Notes: generated from the letters alone by a model not told the origin. Positions 8,513-19,259 are shown, numbered from the stretch's first letter. The stretch: DNA of 64,000 nt from Naumannella cuiyingiana (GCF_013408305.1 NZ_JACBZS010000001.1:434001-498000), one strand, 5' to 3'. Numbers and translations: made by a program.

Positions 8513-10003
8513 TCAGGATTCGCGCACCTCGCTGCGATCGCCCGACCACAAGACATGGAAGCTGCCCTCGTCGTCGGTCCGCCGATAGGTGTGCGCGCCG
8601 AAGAAGTCGCGCTGCAACTGGGTCAGCGCCGCCGGCAGCCGCGGGCTGCGCAACGCGTCGTAGTAGGCCAGCGAGGTCGCGAAGGCGGGCACCGGCACCC
8701 CGGAGTAGACCGCCGCGGCGACCACCCGTCGCCAGCCCTGCTGCGCCTTGCCCAGCGACTCGGCGAAGACCGGCGCCCCGAGCAACGAGACCAGGCCCGG
8801 GTCATCGGCGTACGCCTGCGTGATCGTGCCCAGGAACCGCGCCCGGATGATGCAGCCGGCGCGCCAGATCCGGGCGATCTCGCCGGGATGGATCTCCCAG
8901 CCGTACTTCCCCGCGCCGGCCGCGATCTCGTCGAAGCCCTGCGCATAGGCGATGATCTTGGCCGCATGGAGCGCGCCGCGGATGTCGGCGAGAAACACCC
9001 GCGGATCCTCGACCCGAACCGGGCGCTCCGGACCGGGCAGTTCCTGCCCGATCGCGCGGCGCGCGGGGTCGGATGACAGCGAGCGGGCGAAAACGGCCTC
9101 CGCGATCCCGGACACGGGTACGCCGAGATCGAGCGCGTTCTGCACGGTCCAACTGCCGGTCCCCTTGGCCCCGGCGGCATCCAGCACCTTGTCGATCAAC
9201 GGGCCGCCGCCGCGCGGATCGTCCTGCCGCAGCACCTGCGCGGTGATCTCGATCAGGTAGGAATCGAGCTCACCGGCATTCCACTCGTCGAAGACATCGG
9301 CGATCTCGGCCGGGGTCATTCCCAGGATGCGCCGCATCAGGTCGTAGGCCTCGCCGATCAGTTGCATGTCGGCGTACTCGATGCCGTTGTGCACCATCTT
9401 CACGAAGTGTCCGGCGCCGTCGGTGCCGACGTGGGTGACGCACGGCTCGCCGTCCTCGGGCGCCCGCGCCGCGATCGTCTGCAGGATCGGCCCGAGGGTG
9501 GCATAGCCCTCCGCACTCCCGCCCGGCATCAGCGACGGCCCGAGCAGCGCGCCCTCCTCGCCGCCGGAGATCCCGCAGCCGACGAAGTTGATGCCGCGTG
9601 CGCGCAGCTCGCGCTCGCGTCTGATCGTGTCGCGGAAATCGGCATTGCCGCCATCCACGATGATGTCGCCCGGCTCGAAGACATCGGCCAGCTCGTTGAT
9701 CACCGCGTCGGTCGGGGCGCCCGCCTTGACCATGATCACGGCCGTCCGCGGACGGGCCAGCGCGTCGGCGAAGTCCTGCGCGGTCCGGGCGACCACGAAT
9801 CCGGCGTCGGGGTGGTCGGCCGCCAGCCGTTCGGCCTTCTCGGTGGTCCGGTTGTGGATCGCGACGGTATTGCCCTCCCGGGAGGCCAGATTGCGGGCCA
9901 GGTTCGAGCCCATCACCGCCATCCCGGTGACGCCGATATTGGCCCGCCCCTTCGCACCCGGTTCTGTGCCGGCCGGTTCGCTGCCGGGGTCCTGTTCGCT
10001 CAT
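8513..10003 (-). CDS. gnd: 6-phosphogluconate dehydrogenase, decarboxylating
   Basis: The enzyme oxidises and decarboxylates 6-phosphogluconate to ribulose 5-phosphate with NADP(H) in the oxidative pentose phosphate pathway. The N-terminal Rossmann motif is GVTGMAVMGSNLARN (residues ~24-38). The substrate-binding segment FVGCGISGGEEGALLGPS lies near 145 and the catalytic-lysine helix KMVHNGIEYADMQLI near 205. The C-terminal half is helical. Length 496 is normal for the long GndA type. GAAGGAA lies about 6 bases before ATG 10003, with a normal leader. It follows a LysR gene by 36 bases on the same strand. Confidence 0.96.
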   Translation of the reverse strand: MSEQDPGSEPAGTEPGAKGRANIGVTGMAVMGSNLARNLASREGNTVAIHNRTTEKAERLAADHPDAGFVVARTAQDFADALARPRTAVIMVKAGAPTDAVINELADVFEPGDIIVDGGNADFRDTIRRERELRARGINFVGCGISGGEEGALLGPSLMPGGSAEGYATLGPILQTIAARAPEDGEPCVTHVGTDGAGHFVKMVHNGIEYADMQLIGEAYDLMRRILGMTPAEIADVFDEWNAGELDSYLIEITAQVLRQDDPRGGGPLIDKVLDAAGAKGTGSWTVQNALDLGVPVSGIAEAVFARSLSSDPARRAIGQELPGPERPVRVEDPRVFLADIRGALHAAKIIAYAQGFDEIAAGAGKYGWEIHPGEIARIWRAGCIIRARFLGTITQAYADDPGLVSLLGAPVFAESLGKAQQGWRRVVAAAVYSGVPVPAFATSLAYYDALRSPRLPAALTQLQRDFFGAHTYRRTDDEGSFHVLWSGDRSEVRES

Positions 10004-10039
10004 CGGGTTCCTTCGTCAGGGTTACGCTGCGCGACGAAT

Positions 10040-10936
10040 CTACCCGGCCAGCTCCCGGCCGACCGCACGCAGTTCATCGATGACATGACGCACGACCACC
10101 CTACGGGCGACCTCCGGCCGGGCCAGCGCACTGACCGTGCGCCCGGTCGGTACGCCGGCCAGCGGCCGCAGCACCAGCTCAGCACCCGCCCGGGTGCTGA
10201 ACCGCGGCAACAGCCCGATGCCATGACCGCCGATCACCAACGCCTCGACGAGCCGGTTGTCCAGCACCCGCTGCACCACGCGGACCCGGGCGCCGGTCCG
10301 CTCCTCGACGGCGAGCCGGACATCGTCGAACGGATACCCCATCGGTACGCCGACCCAGGGCTCGTCGACCAGATCGGCCGGCGCCAGGCTGTCCCGCGCG
10401 GCGAGCGGGTGGCCGACGGGCAGCGCCACGTCGAGCGGCTCCCGGAGGAGATCCACCCGGCTCAGCCGCGACCATTCGGGGAGGGGCCGCGCGCCCATCC
10501 GGTGACCGATCACGATGTCGTGGTCGCGCGCCAGCTCGGCGTACCCCGCCTCGGCGACGTCGCGATCGTGGATCCGCACGGTGACCGGTCCCTCGGCCAG
10601 CCGTCCGAACAGCCCCGGCAGCAGCATCGCCGCCGCGCTGGGCACACAGGCCACCCCGACCTCGCCGCCGACCGCCCCGCGGAACTCCTCGAACCGGGCC
10701 TCGACGCCCGCCAGCGCGCTCGCCACCTCGACCGCGCCGTCGGCGAGCAGTTCGCCGGCCCGGGTCAGTCGCAGGCCGCGCCCCGCCGGCTCGACCAGCG
10801 GCACGCCCAGGTCGCGCTCGGCGGCGCGCAGTTGCTGGGACACCGCCGACGCGCTGACCCGCAGCGCGCGTGCGGTCGCTCCCACGGTCCCGCGTTCGGC
10901 GAGCTCGCGGAGCAGCATTAGGTGCCGGACTTCCAT
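10040..10936 (-). CDS. LysR-family transcriptional regulator
   Basis: The 298-residue protein has an N-terminal HTH (residues 1-60: LRELAERGTVGATARALRVSASAVSQQLRAAERDLGVPL with the Ser-Gln-Gln recognition helix) and a periplasmic-binding-like effector domain. It is divergent from the DMT transporter at 11009 and, as in many LysR pairs, may control that exporter. It also lies 36 bases upstream of gnd. The start ATG 10936 is preceded by TAGCAT (10948-10943) at a 6-base distance, suggesting a leaderless transcript. No clear T-N11-A box stood out in the 72-base intergenic region. Confidence 0.9.
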   Translation of the reverse strand: MEVRHLMLLRELAERGTVGATARALRVSASAVSQQLRAAERDLGVPLVEPAGRGLRLTRAGELLADGAVEVASALAGVEARFEEFRGAVGGEVGVACVPSAAAMLLPGLFGRLAEGPVTVRIHDRDVAEAGYAELARDHDIVIGHRMGARPLPEWSRLSRVDLLREPLDVALPVGHPLAARDSLAPADLVDEPWVGVPMGYPFDDVRLAVEERTGARVRVVQRVLDNRLVEALVIGGHGIGLLPRFSTRAGAELVLRPLAGVPTGRTVSALARPEVARRVVVRHVIDELRAVGRELAG

Positions 10937-11008
10937 GAAGGCATGCTAAACACAATGGTCATGAATTGGCGCTTGTCCTGAACAGTGGCGCGCGATTGAC
11001 TCGGCGCC

Positions 11009-11929
11009 ATGAACACCCGCGACCGCCTGTTGGCCAGCTCCGTCGCCGTCATCTGGGGCCTCAACTTCCTGGCGATCCACCTCTCGCTGGAACAGTTCCC
11101 GCCGTTCTTCCTGGTCGCGCTGCGCTTCACCATCCTGGCCGTGCCGACCATCGTGCTGGTCCCCCGCCCGCGGGTCCCCGTGCGCTACCTGATCGGCTAC
11201 GGCCTCGGCTTCGGCACCCTGCAGTTCCTCTTCCTCTATCTCGCCATGGCCACCGGCATGCCGACGGGTCTCGCCTCGCTGGTGCTGCAGTCCTCTGCCC
11301 CGTTCACCGTGCTGCTCGGCGCCACCCTGCTCCGGGAACGGCTGACCCGCGATCAGGTGATCGGGATCATCGCCGCGGTGCTCGGGCTGTGCATCGTCGG
11401 CAGCCAGCAGGCGGGCACCGCCGCCATGCTCCCCTTCCTGCTCACCCTGTGCGGCGGGCTCGGCTGGGCATTCGGCAACCTGTGCAGCCGGCTCGCCCGG
11501 CCGGAGAAGCCACTGCGGCTGACGATGTGGATGTCCGTCGTGCCCCCGCTGCCCATGCTTGCCGTCTCGCTGATCGTCGAGGGCCCGGCCCGGATCGCCG
11601 CCTCCGCGACCGGGCTCGGCTCGGCCACCGGGCTCCTCGCCCTGGCCGGTCTGGCCTACACCGTGATCATCGGGACGGTGCTCGGCAGCGGAATCTGGAC
11701 CTGGCTGCTCAGCCGCCATCCCGCCAGCCGGATCGCGCCGTTCTCGATGCTGGTGCCGCTCGTCGGCCTGTCCACCGCCTGGCTCACCCTGGGCGAGGCG
11801 CTGACCTGGATCGAGATCGTCGGCGCCCTGGTCGTCGTCACCGGCGTCGCGCTCGGCTCCGGCGCCCTAGGGTATCGGCGTGAGCGAACCCAGCGAGCCG
11901 AGCCGCGTGTGCCACAGCGATCCGGATGA
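11009..11929 (+). CDS. EamA/DMT-family transporter
   Basis: The 306-residue protein has ten hydrophobic segments arranged as two EamA repeats. The first begins [18 protein letters not shown]; the second begins after the central [19 protein letters not shown] loop. Family members export amino acids, purines or other metabolites in exchange for protons. The C-terminal 17 residues overlap the start of the following gene by 50 bases, so the real stop region of the protein is a short charged tail. It is divergent from a LysR regulator, a common exporter/regulator arrangement. Substrate is unknown. Confidence 0.88.
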   Translation: MNTRDRLLASSVAVIWGLNFLAIHLSLEQFPPFFLVALRFTILAVPTIVLVPRPRVPVRYLIGYGLGFGTLQFLFLYLAMATGMPTGLASLVLQSSAPFTVLLGATLLRERLTRDQVIGIIAAVLGLCIVGSQQAGTAAMLPFLLTLCGGLGWAFGNLCSRLARPEKPLRLTMWMSVVPPLPMLAVSLIVEGPARIAASATGLGSATGLLALAGLAYTVIIGTVLGSGIWTWLLSRHPASRIAPFSMLVPLVGLSTAWLTLGEALTWIEIVGALVVVTGVALGSGALGYRRERTQRAEPRVPQRSG

Positions 11930-12968
11930 CCGGCGCTGGTCCGATGCGGCGATGGGCCTGCTGCGCGCGGATGCGCAGCGTTCGGCAGACACCCATCTGA
12001 TCAAGGTCGACCTGGGCGACCCCGATCACCAGCTCTACCTCAAGGACGAGTCCACCCACCCCAGCGGCAGCCTGAAACACCGGCTGGCCCGCTCGTTGTT
12101 CCTGCACGCGCTCGCGAACGGCTGGCTGCGACCCGGAGCCCCGGTGATCGAGGCGTCCAGCGGATCGACCGCCGTCAGCGAGGCCTACTTCGCGCGGATG
12201 CTCGGCGTACCGTTCATCGCGGTGATGCCCCGTTCGACCTCGCCGGCAAAGGTGGCCCTGATCGAGCGCGAGGGTGGGCGCTGCCACTTCGTCGACGATC
12301 CCGCCGCCCTGGGCGCCGAGTCGCAGCGCCTGGCCACCGAGCTGGGCGGGCACTTCATGGACCAGTTCACGATGGCCGAGCGCGCCACCGACTGGCGCGG
12401 CAACAACAACATCGCCGAGTCGATCTTCGCCCAGCTCGCGGCCGAGCCGCATCCGGTGCCGGCCTGGATCGTGGTCGGCGCGGGCACCGGTGGTACCAGC
12501 GCGACGATCGGCCGCTATCTGCGCTACCGCCGCCTGCCCACCCGGCTCTGCGTGGTCGACCCGGAGGGCTCGGCATTCTTCGCCGGCTACCGCGACGCCG
12601 ATCCGACCGCCCGCGAGACCGGGTCGCGGATCGAGGGCATCGGCCGGCCGCGGGTCGAGCTGAGCTTCGTCTCCCAGGTGATCGACCAGATGATCAGGGT
12701 GCCGGATGCCGCGTCGGTGGCGGCCACGCGGTGGATCTCCGAACGACTCGGCCGGCGAGTCGGCGGCTCCACCGGCACCAACATCGTCGGCGTCGCGATG
12801 ATCATGGCGCAACTGCGCGCGGCCGGCAGCACCGGTTCGGTGGTCTCGCTGATCTGCGATCCGGGCGATCGCTATGCAGAAACGTACTTCGACGACACCT
12901 GGGTACGCTCGCACGGGCTCGACCCGGCGCCGTGGTCAGACTGGCTGGACCGGCGCCTCGGCGGCTGA
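11880..12968 (+). CDS. Cds1-like PLP-dependent cysteine desulfhydrase / cysteine synthase family
   Basis: The fold-type II PLP enzyme has the Schiff-base lysine in [13 protein letters not shown] (residues ~60-72), a serine-rich phosphate-binding [11 protein letters not shown] near 95, [12 protein letters not shown] near 170, and the glycine loop [14 protein letters not shown] near 200. These segments closely match what I recall of Mycobacterium tuberculosis Rv3684 (Cds1), which releases H2S from cysteine. It is therefore probably a desulfhydrase rather than a biosynthetic cysteine synthase. The start GTG 11880 follows TAGGGT (11868-11873) by 6 bases, inside the end of the transporter gene; GTG 11907 is an alternative. 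Its 3' end overlaps the convergent PHP gene by 33 bases. Confidence 0.85.
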   Translation: MSEPSEPSRVCHSDPDDRRWSDAAMGLLRADAQRSADTHLIKVDLGDPDHQLYLKDESTHPSGSLKHRLARSLFLHALANGWLRPGAPVIEASSGSTAVSEAYFARMLGVPFIAVMPRSTSPAKVALIEREGGRCHFVDDPAALGAESQRLATELGGHFMDQFTMAERATDWRGNNNIAESIFAQLAAEPHPVPAWIVVGAGTGGTSATIGRYLRYRRLPTRLCVVDPEGSAFFAGYRDADPTARETGSRIEGIGRPRVELSFVSQVIDQMIRVPDAASVAATRWISERLGRRVGGSTGTNIVGVAMIMAQLRAAGSTGSVVSLICDPGDRYAETYFDDTWVRSHGLDPAPWSDWLDRRLGG

Positions 12969-13799
12969 GCCCTCCGCACCGAACAGCCGGCGATAGGCCG
13001 CGGGCGAGGTCGTGCAGGAGCCGAGATCGTGATCGACCTTGCCGGTGCCGTGATGATCACTGGAGCCGGTCGCGACGATCCCGAGCCGGGCGGCCAGCGC
13101 GTGCAGCTCGGCGCGGGCCTGCTCGTCGTGATCATGGTGATCGGCCTCCAGCCCGTCCAGGCCGTGCTCGGCGACCAGCGCGGTGATCACCTCCGGCGGC
13201 AGCGCCGTGCGGCTCTCCCGTGCCCACGGATGGGCCAGCACCGCACGGCCGCCGGCGTCGTGCACGAGGTCGATCGCCCGCGCCAGCTCCGTGGCGTACC
13301 GATCGACGTGCGCGGGGCCGCCGTCGCGCAGCCAGCGGTCGAAGGCCTCGGTGCGGTCGGCGACGTACCCGGCGGCCACCAGGGCGTCGGCGATGTGCGG
13401 CCGGCCGATCGCCGACGCACCGTCGGCCTGCGCCTCGACCTGCTCCCGGGTGAGTCGCACCCCCAGGGCGGCGAGCCGCTCCAGGACCGGACCGACCCGG
13501 TCCGCCCGCCCGGAGCGGATCCGGGCCAGCTCGGCGGCGAGGGCGGGGTGGGCAGGGTCGGCGCCGTAGGCCAGCAGGTGCACCGAGGCGCCGTCGCGGC
13601 GGGCCGACATCTCCATCCCGGGCACGAATCCGATCCCGAGCCGCCGTGCCGCCCCGGCCGCCTCGGCCAGGCCGTCGAAGGTGTCGTGATCGGTCAGGGC
13701 GACGACGTCGAGACCGGCGGCCGCGGCCGCCGCAATGAGATCCGCGGGGGCATCGGTCCCGTCGGAGACCGCGGAGTGGGTGTGCAGGTCGATCCGCAT
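12936..13799 (-). CDS. PHP-domain phosphoesterase (RNase AM/YciV-like)
   Basis: The 287-residue protein starts [14 protein letters not shown], the first PHP metal motif, followed by [10 protein letters not shown], an EMS glutamate near residue 66, RPHIADAL, and late histidine motifs HPWARES and DHHGTG. All are expected of the trinuclear PHP site. Relatives include the 3',5'-nucleotide bisphosphatase/5'-3' exonuclease YciV (RNase AM). Upstream in-frame starts would add a Cys-rich non-homologous leader, so ATG 13799 is preferred. It begins 7 bases after the NAD-glutamate dehydrogenase stop, so the two are probably co-transcribed. Confidence 0.85.
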   Translation of the reverse strand: MRIDLHTHSAVSDGTDAPADLIAAAAAAGLDVVALTDHDTFDGLAEAAGAARRLGIGFVPGMEMSARRDGASVHLLAYGADPAHPALAAELARIRSGRADRVGPVLERLAALGVRLTREQVEAQADGASAIGRPHIADALVAAGYVADRTEAFDRWLRDGGPAHVDRYATELARAIDLVHDAGGRAVLAHPWARESRTALPPEVITALVAEHGLDGLEADHHDHDEQARAELHALAARLGIVATGSSDHHGTGKVDHDLGSCTTSPAAYRRLFGAEGSAAEAPVQPV

Positions 13800-13806
13800 G
13801 CGCGCG

Positions 13807-16800
13807 TCAGGCCGGGGTCCGCAGCAGCGAACGCACGATCCGCAGCCCCACCGACACGCGGGCAAGGTCGGCGGGTCCGTCGCAGATCGCGACCAGCGTG
13901 GAGACGTCCTCGTCGATGTCGCCGTGCGCCCGGGTCCAGCTCTCCACCGCCGCCTCCGGCCCGCCGCCGTCTGCGGCCTGCAGCGCCTCGCTGGTCAGTT
14001 GGGCATGCAACTGGTGCAGGTCGTCGCGCAGCGCGCCGCGGGCCATCGTCGCCCACCGGTCGTCGCGCGGCAGCTCGGCAATACGGCTGCCGAGCAGATC
14101 GAGATTGAGCTGCTGGCCGAGCGCGAAATGCGCCCGCGCCACCTCCGTCGCGTCGCGTCCCAGCGCCTGCGCGGTCTGCACGATGCCGAGCGACTGGTAG
14201 AGCACGTCGGAGCCGGCGACGACCGATGCCAGTTCCTCGGGCAGGCCGTCGTCGAGGTAGCGCTGCCGGCGTTCGGCATAGCGCGCCTGCTCGCGCCCGG
14301 TCAGCAGGTCGGGCAGGACGGCGGCGATCTCGGCGACACCGTCGCGGAACTGCCCGATGGCAGCGGTCACGTCGATGGGCGCGCGCCGGTTGTTCAGGAT
14401 CCAACGGGTGCCGCGCTCGGCGAGCGCCCGCAACTCCATCCTGGCCCGGGTCTGCAGACCGGCGTCCACCTTGTTGTCCAGGTGCCGCAGCCGCGTCTCG
14501 TGGGCGCCGACCGCGAAGATCGCCCGGGACGCGAGCTGCGCGCGGAAGACGTCGGCGGCCCGCGCACCGGTCTCGCCGGACAGGCGATGGTAGGCGCTGA
14601 TCCCGGCGGAGTTGACGAACCGGTTCACCGCGACGGTGGTGATGATCTCCCGCGCCAGCCGGTGGCGGGGCATCTGGTCGGCGTACCCCTCGCGCAGCCG
14701 CTGGGGGAAGTACTGGACCAGCCGGTCGGCGAGGTAGGGATCATCGGGCAGGTCGGAGGCGCCGATCTCGTCGGCCAGGACGATCTTGGTCCAGGCCAGC
14801 AGGGTCGCGAGCTCGGGCGCGGCGAGGCCCTCCCCGGCCTGCCGGCGGCGCTGCATCTCGCGGGTGCCCGGCAGCGACTCGAGTTCGCGGTCGATCAGGC
14901 CCTGACGCTCCAGGCGGCGCATCCAGTCCTCGTGCACCTGGATCATCCCGGGCGCATACAGCGCGGCATTGGCCAGGGCGAGGTTCTGGTCGTAGTTGTG
15001 GTCGAGCACCAGATCGGCGACCTCGTCGGTCATCGATGCCAACAACTCGTTGCGCTCCGCCTCGGCCAGCCGGCCGGCCTCCACCTCGCCGGACAACAAG
15101 ATCTTGATGTTCACCTCGTTGTCGGAGGTGTCCACGCCGGCGGAGTTGTCGATGAAGTCGGTGTTGATCCGACCCCCCGCCCGGGCGTACTCGATGCGTC
15201 CCCGCTGGGTCAGGCCCAGGTTTCCGCCCTCGCCGACGGCCCGCGCCCGCAGCTCTGCGCCATTGACCCGGACGGCGTCGTTGGCCCGGTCGCCGACCTC
15301 GGCGTGGGTCTCGGCCTCGGCCTTCACGTAGGTGCCGATGCCGCCGTTCCACAGCAGGTCGACCGGGGCCTTCAGGATGGCGGTGATCAACTCCTCCGGG
15401 TTCAGCGCCGTCACCTCGTCGTCGATCCCGAGGGCTGCCCGCATCTGCTCGGTGATGGTGATCGACTTCGCGGTACGCGGGAACACGCCGCCGCCCTCGC
15501 TGATCAGGGAGGTGTCGTAGTCCGCCCAGCTCGACCGGGGCAACTCGAACATCCGGGCCCGCTCGTCCCACGAGCTGGCCGCGTCGGGATCCGGGTCGAC
15601 GAAGATGTGTCGGTGATCGAAGGCCGCGATCAGCCGGATGTGCTTGCTGAGCAGCATTCCGTTGCCGAACACGTCGCCCGACATGTCCCCCACGCCGACC
15701 GCGGTGAAGTCGGTGTTCTGACAGTCGATGCCCATCTCCCGGAAGTGCCGGACCACGGACTCCCAGGCACCGCGGGCCGTGATGCCCATCGCCTTGTGGT
15801 CATAGCCGACCGAACCGCCCGAGGCGAAGGCGTCGCCGAGCCAGAAGCCGCGCTCCAGCGCGATGGCGTTCGCCACATCGGAGAAGGTCGCGGTGCCCTT
15901 GTCGGCGGCGACCACCAGATAGGGGTCGTCGCCGTCGTAGCGGACCACCCGGTCCGGCGCGACCACCTCGCCGCCGACGATGTTGTCGGTGACATCGAGC
16001 AGGCTGGTGATGAAGGTGCGGTACGCGGCCTTGCCCGCCTCGAACCAGGCTCCGCGATCGGCCGCGGGATCGGGCAGTTGCTTGGCATAGAAGCCGCCCT
16101 TGGCGCCGACCGGCACGATCACGGTGTTCTTCACCATCTGCGCCTTGACCAGGCCGAGCACCTCGGTGCGGAAGTCCTCGGGTCGATCCGACCAGCGCAG
16201 GCCGCCGCGGGCCACCGGGCCGAAGCGCAGGTGCACGCCCTCGACCTGCGGTGCGCTGACGAAGATCTCGTACGCCGGGCGCGGTTGCGGCAGCATCGCG
16301 AGCTCTCGCGGCAAGACCTTGAAGGCGAGCGCGGGCCGGTCCGGCCGGAACGCGTTGGTGCGTACCGTCGCCGCGATCACCGCGAGGAAGGACCGCAGGA
16401 TGCGGTCGGAGTCCAGGCTGACCACCTCGTCCAGCGCCGCCGAGATCCGTTCGGTGATCTGCGCCGTCGCCGCCTCGCGGTCGGCCGCCGGGGCGTCGGG
16501 ATCGAAGCGGGCCCGGAACAGCGCGACCAGGTCGGCGGCGATCGCCGACTGCGCGAGCAGCGCGTTGGCGATGTAGCTCTGCGAATAGGTCGAGCCGGCC
16601 TGCTGCAGGTAGCGGGAGATGCCGCGCAGCCAGCTCACCTCCTGCCAGGTCAGGCCGGCCCGGGTGACCAGACCGTTCAGCGGGTCGGCCTCGGTACGCC
16701 CGTTGTAGGAGGCGGCGAAGGCCTCGGTGAACCGTTCCCGCGCCTGCGGGGACCACGCCGGCCCCGCGACCGCCTCGGCCCCGCCCGGCACGGCGAGACC

Positions 16801-18651
16801 GAATTCGTAGATCATCGCCTTGCCGCCGTCGTCGAAGCGCAGGGTGTAGGGGTACTCGTCCAGCACGTCGACACCGAGCAGCGACAGGTGCGGCAGCACC
16901 TTCGACAGCGCGATCGAGTCGCCGCGGCGGAACACCTTGAGTCGCAGGTCCGCCTCGTCGGTCGGCTCGTCGGGAGCGTAGAGGGCCATCGACATCTCGC
17001 CCTCGCCGGGGGCCAGCGCGCTGATCGCGGTCAGGTCCTGCACGGCCTGGCGGGCGCTGAAGTCCTCCTTGTAGCTCTCGGGCAGGGCACCGGTCAGCGC
17101 GGTCAGCCGGTCCGCCTCGGCATTGCCGGTGAGCTGGTCGGTCAGGTCGTCGTCCCAGGCCCGGGTCGCCGCGGTCAGCAGATCGCCGAGCCGCTCGACG
17201 TCCACCTCGCCGAGCGGGCGGCCGGCGGGCATCCGGACCACGAAGTGCAGCCGGGCCAGCACGCCCTCGCCCACCCGCGCCGAGAAGTCGACGGACTCGC
17301 CCCCGAGCTCGTCGCGCAGCAGGTGCTGCATGCGCTTGCGTACCTCGGTGTTGTAGCGGTCGGTCGGCAGGTAGACGAGCAGCGACAGGAACCGTCCGTA
17401 GGCATCGGGCCGGCTGAACACCGTGACGCGTCGGCGGTCCTTGAGCCGGGAGATCCGCTCGATGATCGGGGCAAGATCGTCCGCACGGGTCTGGAACAGC
17501 TCGTCGCGCGGGTAGTTGTCGAGCGCGGCGAGGATCGCCATCGCCCCGTGGCTGGTGCGCTCGTAGCCGCTCTCGGCGATGATCTGGTCGACCTTGTCCT
17601 TGAGCACGGGAATGTGCAGCACCGAGTCCGAATAGGCCGATGCGGCGAACAGGCCGAGGAAGCGTCGCTCGCCGACCACCGAGTCGCCGTCGAAGCGCCG
17701 GATGCCCACGTAGTCGAGGTACGCCGGGCGATGCACGGTCGCGGTCTCGTCGTCCTTGGTGATCACCAGCAGGTCGGCGGGCCCGTCGGCCGGCGGTAGC
17801 GCGCCGAACCGGCCCGCCGCGGCCTGGTCGGAGCGCAGGATGCCGAGCCCGGTGCCCTGGACCGGGGTGTAGCCGGTGCCGTCGAAATCGTAGTCGCGAT
17901 AGCCGAGGAAGGTGAAATGATCATCCGCCAGCCAGTCCAGCAGCTTGATCGCCTGCTCGCGCTCGGCCGCGCGCGGACCGTCGCCCCCCGCCGCGACCAG
18001 CTCCGACATCGTGTCGGCGACCCGCTCGGCCATCCGCGGCCAGTCGGCCACCGACTCCGAGACATCGGTCAGCACGGCACGCAGCCGGTCGGTGAGGCGT
18101 TCGCTCAGGGCCTCCAGGGATTCGCCGCTCGGCGGTCGGCGTACCTCCAGATGCATCCAGGACTCCGCCACCGCATTCGGATCGCCCTCGGCCTCGGCGT
18201 GGGTGATCACCTCGTAGAGCTTGCCGGTGATGTCGCGGCGTACCACGAACTGCGGGTGGAAGACCTCGCGGATGGCCCAGCCCTGGGCCAGCACCTCCGA
18301 GGTCACCGAGTCGACCAGGAACGGCTTGTCGTCGGTGACGATCTGGATCACGGTCGCGCCGCCGGCAGACCAGCCCTCGGCCCCCGCCTCCGGGGTGGCC
18401 ACCGAGACGACCGAACGGCCGACCGGGCGCTCCAGCGCCAGCTCGTAATGGCTGGCGACCAGGCCGAGCAGGTCGTCGACATCGCGGTCGACAACGTCAT
18501 CGGCGTCGACATGGCGGAAGTAGTGACCGAGGAACACCTGGACCCGCTCGGGGTCGCCGCCGAGCTGGGCCGCCCGCTCGGCACCGGACTCGGCCAAGCT
18601 CCGGATCCGCGACGATTTTTCCCGTTCGGACTCTGACTGCACCGCGGTCAC
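13807..18651 (-). CDS. gdh: NAD-specific glutamate dehydrogenase, large (180-kDa) class
   Basis: About 1614 residues, the size of the GDH180/S_1650 class known from Streptomyces. It deaminates glutamate to 2-oxoglutarate and ammonia with NAD. The long N-terminal regulatory region is followed by the catalytic core near residue 850: GGLRWSDRPEDFRTEVLGL, then VPVGAKGGFYAK, GDMSGDVFGNGML, and DFIDNSAGVDTSDNEVNIKIL. The start is assigned to GTG 18651 (TAVQSESEREK), with AAGGA upstream; the first possible start at 18702 adds unlikely residues. The PHP gene follows 7 bases downstream. Proline catabolism gene pruA lies nearby and feeds the same glutamate pool. Confidence 0.95.
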   Translation of the reverse strand: MTAVQSESEREKSSRIRSLAESGAERAAQLGGDPERVQVFLGHYFRHVDADDVVDRDVDDLLGLVASHYELALERPVGRSVVSVATPEAGAEGWSAGGATVIQIVTDDKPFLVDSVTSEVLAQGWAIREVFHPQFVVRRDITGKLYEVITHAEAEGDPNAVAESWMHLEVRRPPSGESLEALSERLTDRLRAVLTDVSESVADWPRMAERVADTMSELVAAGGDGPRAAEREQAIKLLDWLADDHFTFLGYRDYDFDGTGYTPVQGTGLGILRSDQAAAGRFGALPPADGPADLLVITKDDETATVHRPAYLDYVGIRRFDGDSVVGERRFLGLFAASAYSDSVLHIPVLKDKVDQIIAESGYERTSHGAMAILAALDNYPRDELFQTRADDLAPIIERISRLKDRRRVTVFSRPDAYGRFLSLLVYLPTDRYNTEVRKRMQHLLRDELGGESVDFSARVGEGVLARLHFVVRMPAGRPLGEVDVERLGDLLTAATRAWDDDLTDQLTGNAEADRLTALTGALPESYKEDFSARQAVQDLTAISALAPGEGEMSMALYAPDEPTDEADLRLKVFRRGDSIALSKVLPHLSLLGVDVLDEYPYTLRFDDGGKAMIYEFGLAVPGGAEAVAGPAWSPQARERFTEAFAASYNGRTEADPLNGLVTRAGLTWQEVSWLRGISRYLQQAGSTYSQSYIANALLAQSAIAADLVALFRARFDPDAPAADREAATAQITERISAALDEVVSLDSDRILRSFLAVIAATVRTNAFRPDRPALAFKVLPRELAMLPQPRPAYEIFVSAPQVEGVHLRFGPVARGGLRWSDRPEDFRTEVLGLVKAQMVKNTVIVPVGAKGGFYAKQLPDPAADRGAWFEAGKAAYRTFITSLLDVTDNIVGGEVVAPDRVVRYDGDDPYLVVAADKGTATFSDVANAIALERGFWLGDAFASGGSVGYDHKAMGITARGAWESVVRHFREMGIDCQNTDFTAVGVGDMSGDVFGNGMLLSKHIRLIAAFDHRHIFVDPDPDAASSWDERARMFELPRSSWADYDTSLISEGGGVFPRTAKSITITEQMRAALGIDDEVTALNPEELITAILKAPVDLLWNGGIGTYVKAEAETHAEVGDRANDAVRVNGAELRARAVGEGGNLGLTQRGRIEYARAGGRINTDFIDNSAGVDTSDNEVNIKILLSGEVEAGRLAEAERNELLASMTDEVADLVLDHNYDQNLALANAALYAPGMIQVHEDWMRRLERQGLIDRELESLPGTREMQRRRQAGEGLAAPELATLLAWTKIVLADEIGASDLPDDPYLADRLVQYFPQRLREGYADQMPRHRLAREIITTVAVNRFVNSAGISAYHRLSGETGARAADVFRAQLASRAIFAVGAHETRLRHLDNKVDAGLQTRARMELRALAERGTRWILNNRRAPIDVTAAIGQFRDGVAEIAAVLPDLLTGREQARYAERRQRYLDDGLPEELASVVAGSDVLYQSLGIVQTAQALGRDATEVARAHFALGQQLNLDLLGSRIAELPRDDRWATMARGALRDDLHQLHAQLTSEALQAADGGGPEAAVESWTRAHGDIDEDVSTLVAICDGPADLARVSVGLRIVRSLLRTPA

Positions 18652-18791
18652 GACACTCCGTTCCTTGCTGTGACGGGGACGACACCGGCCCCGGCCACCC
18701 ACCCTATCCCCGCCGTCTCATCTGCTGGACCTGGGGCGAGGGCACGGCGGGCGCGTGTCGGGCCGCCGCCTGATGCGCCATAGTGAGGCCC

Positions 18792-19259
18792 ATGCAGATC
18801 ACCTCATCCGCGACCTTCGCCGCCACCCCCGACCGCGTCTTCGCCATGTTGACCGACGAGGGCTATCTGGCCGAGCTGTGCCGGGCGAGCGACGCGTCGG
18901 ACTTCGAGACCTCGGTGGAGGGCAACCACACCCGGATGAGCCGACAGTTGCCGGCGCCGCCCGAGGCCGCGCGGTTCACCGGCCCGACGCTGACCGTGGT
19001 CGAGGAGATCGCCTGGGGCGAGGCCGGGCCCGATGGTTCGCGCACCGGCCGGCTCGAGCTCACGGTGCCGGGCCAGCCCGTACAGCTCACCGGCCAGACC
19101 AAGATCATCCCCGACGGCGACCGCACCCGGGTCGATGTCGCCGGTGACCTGAAGGTCAAGATCCCACTGGTCGGCGGCAAGCTGGAGAAGGCCGCCGCGC
19201 CCGCCGTGCTCGAGGGCATCAAGCTGCAGCAGGACGTCGGCAACCGCTGGCTGGCCTGA
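18792..19259 (+). CDS. DUF2505 / SRPBCC-fold protein
   Basis: The 155-residue protein of the DUF2505 family (START/SRPBCC-like fold) begins MQITSSATFAATPDRVFAMLTDEGYL and ends in a helix with VGGKLEKAAAPAVLEGIKLQQ. It has no signal peptide or membrane segment. Family function is unknown; the fold generally binds lipophilic ligands. ATG 18792 is favoured because CATAGT ends 7 bases before it, consistent with a leaderless start; GTG 18783 is the alternative. It is convergent with pruA, and the gap between them holds the 24-bp tandem repeats. Confidence 0.8.
   Translation: MQITSSATFAATPDRVFAMLTDEGYLAELCRASDASDFETSVEGNHTRMSRQLPAPPEAARFTGPTLTVVEEIAWGEAGPDGSRTGRLELTVPGQPVQLTGQTKIIPDGDRTRVDVAGDLKVKIPLVGGKLEKAAAPAVLEGIKLQQDVGNRWLA

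Noticed and set aside
13735-17799. A 1354-codon open frame on the plus strand opposite the glutamate dehydrogenase gene
   Set aside because: It is the antisense shadow of a long GC-rich gene. It has no homology-like motifs, and the minus-strand protein is full-length with clear catalytic motifs.
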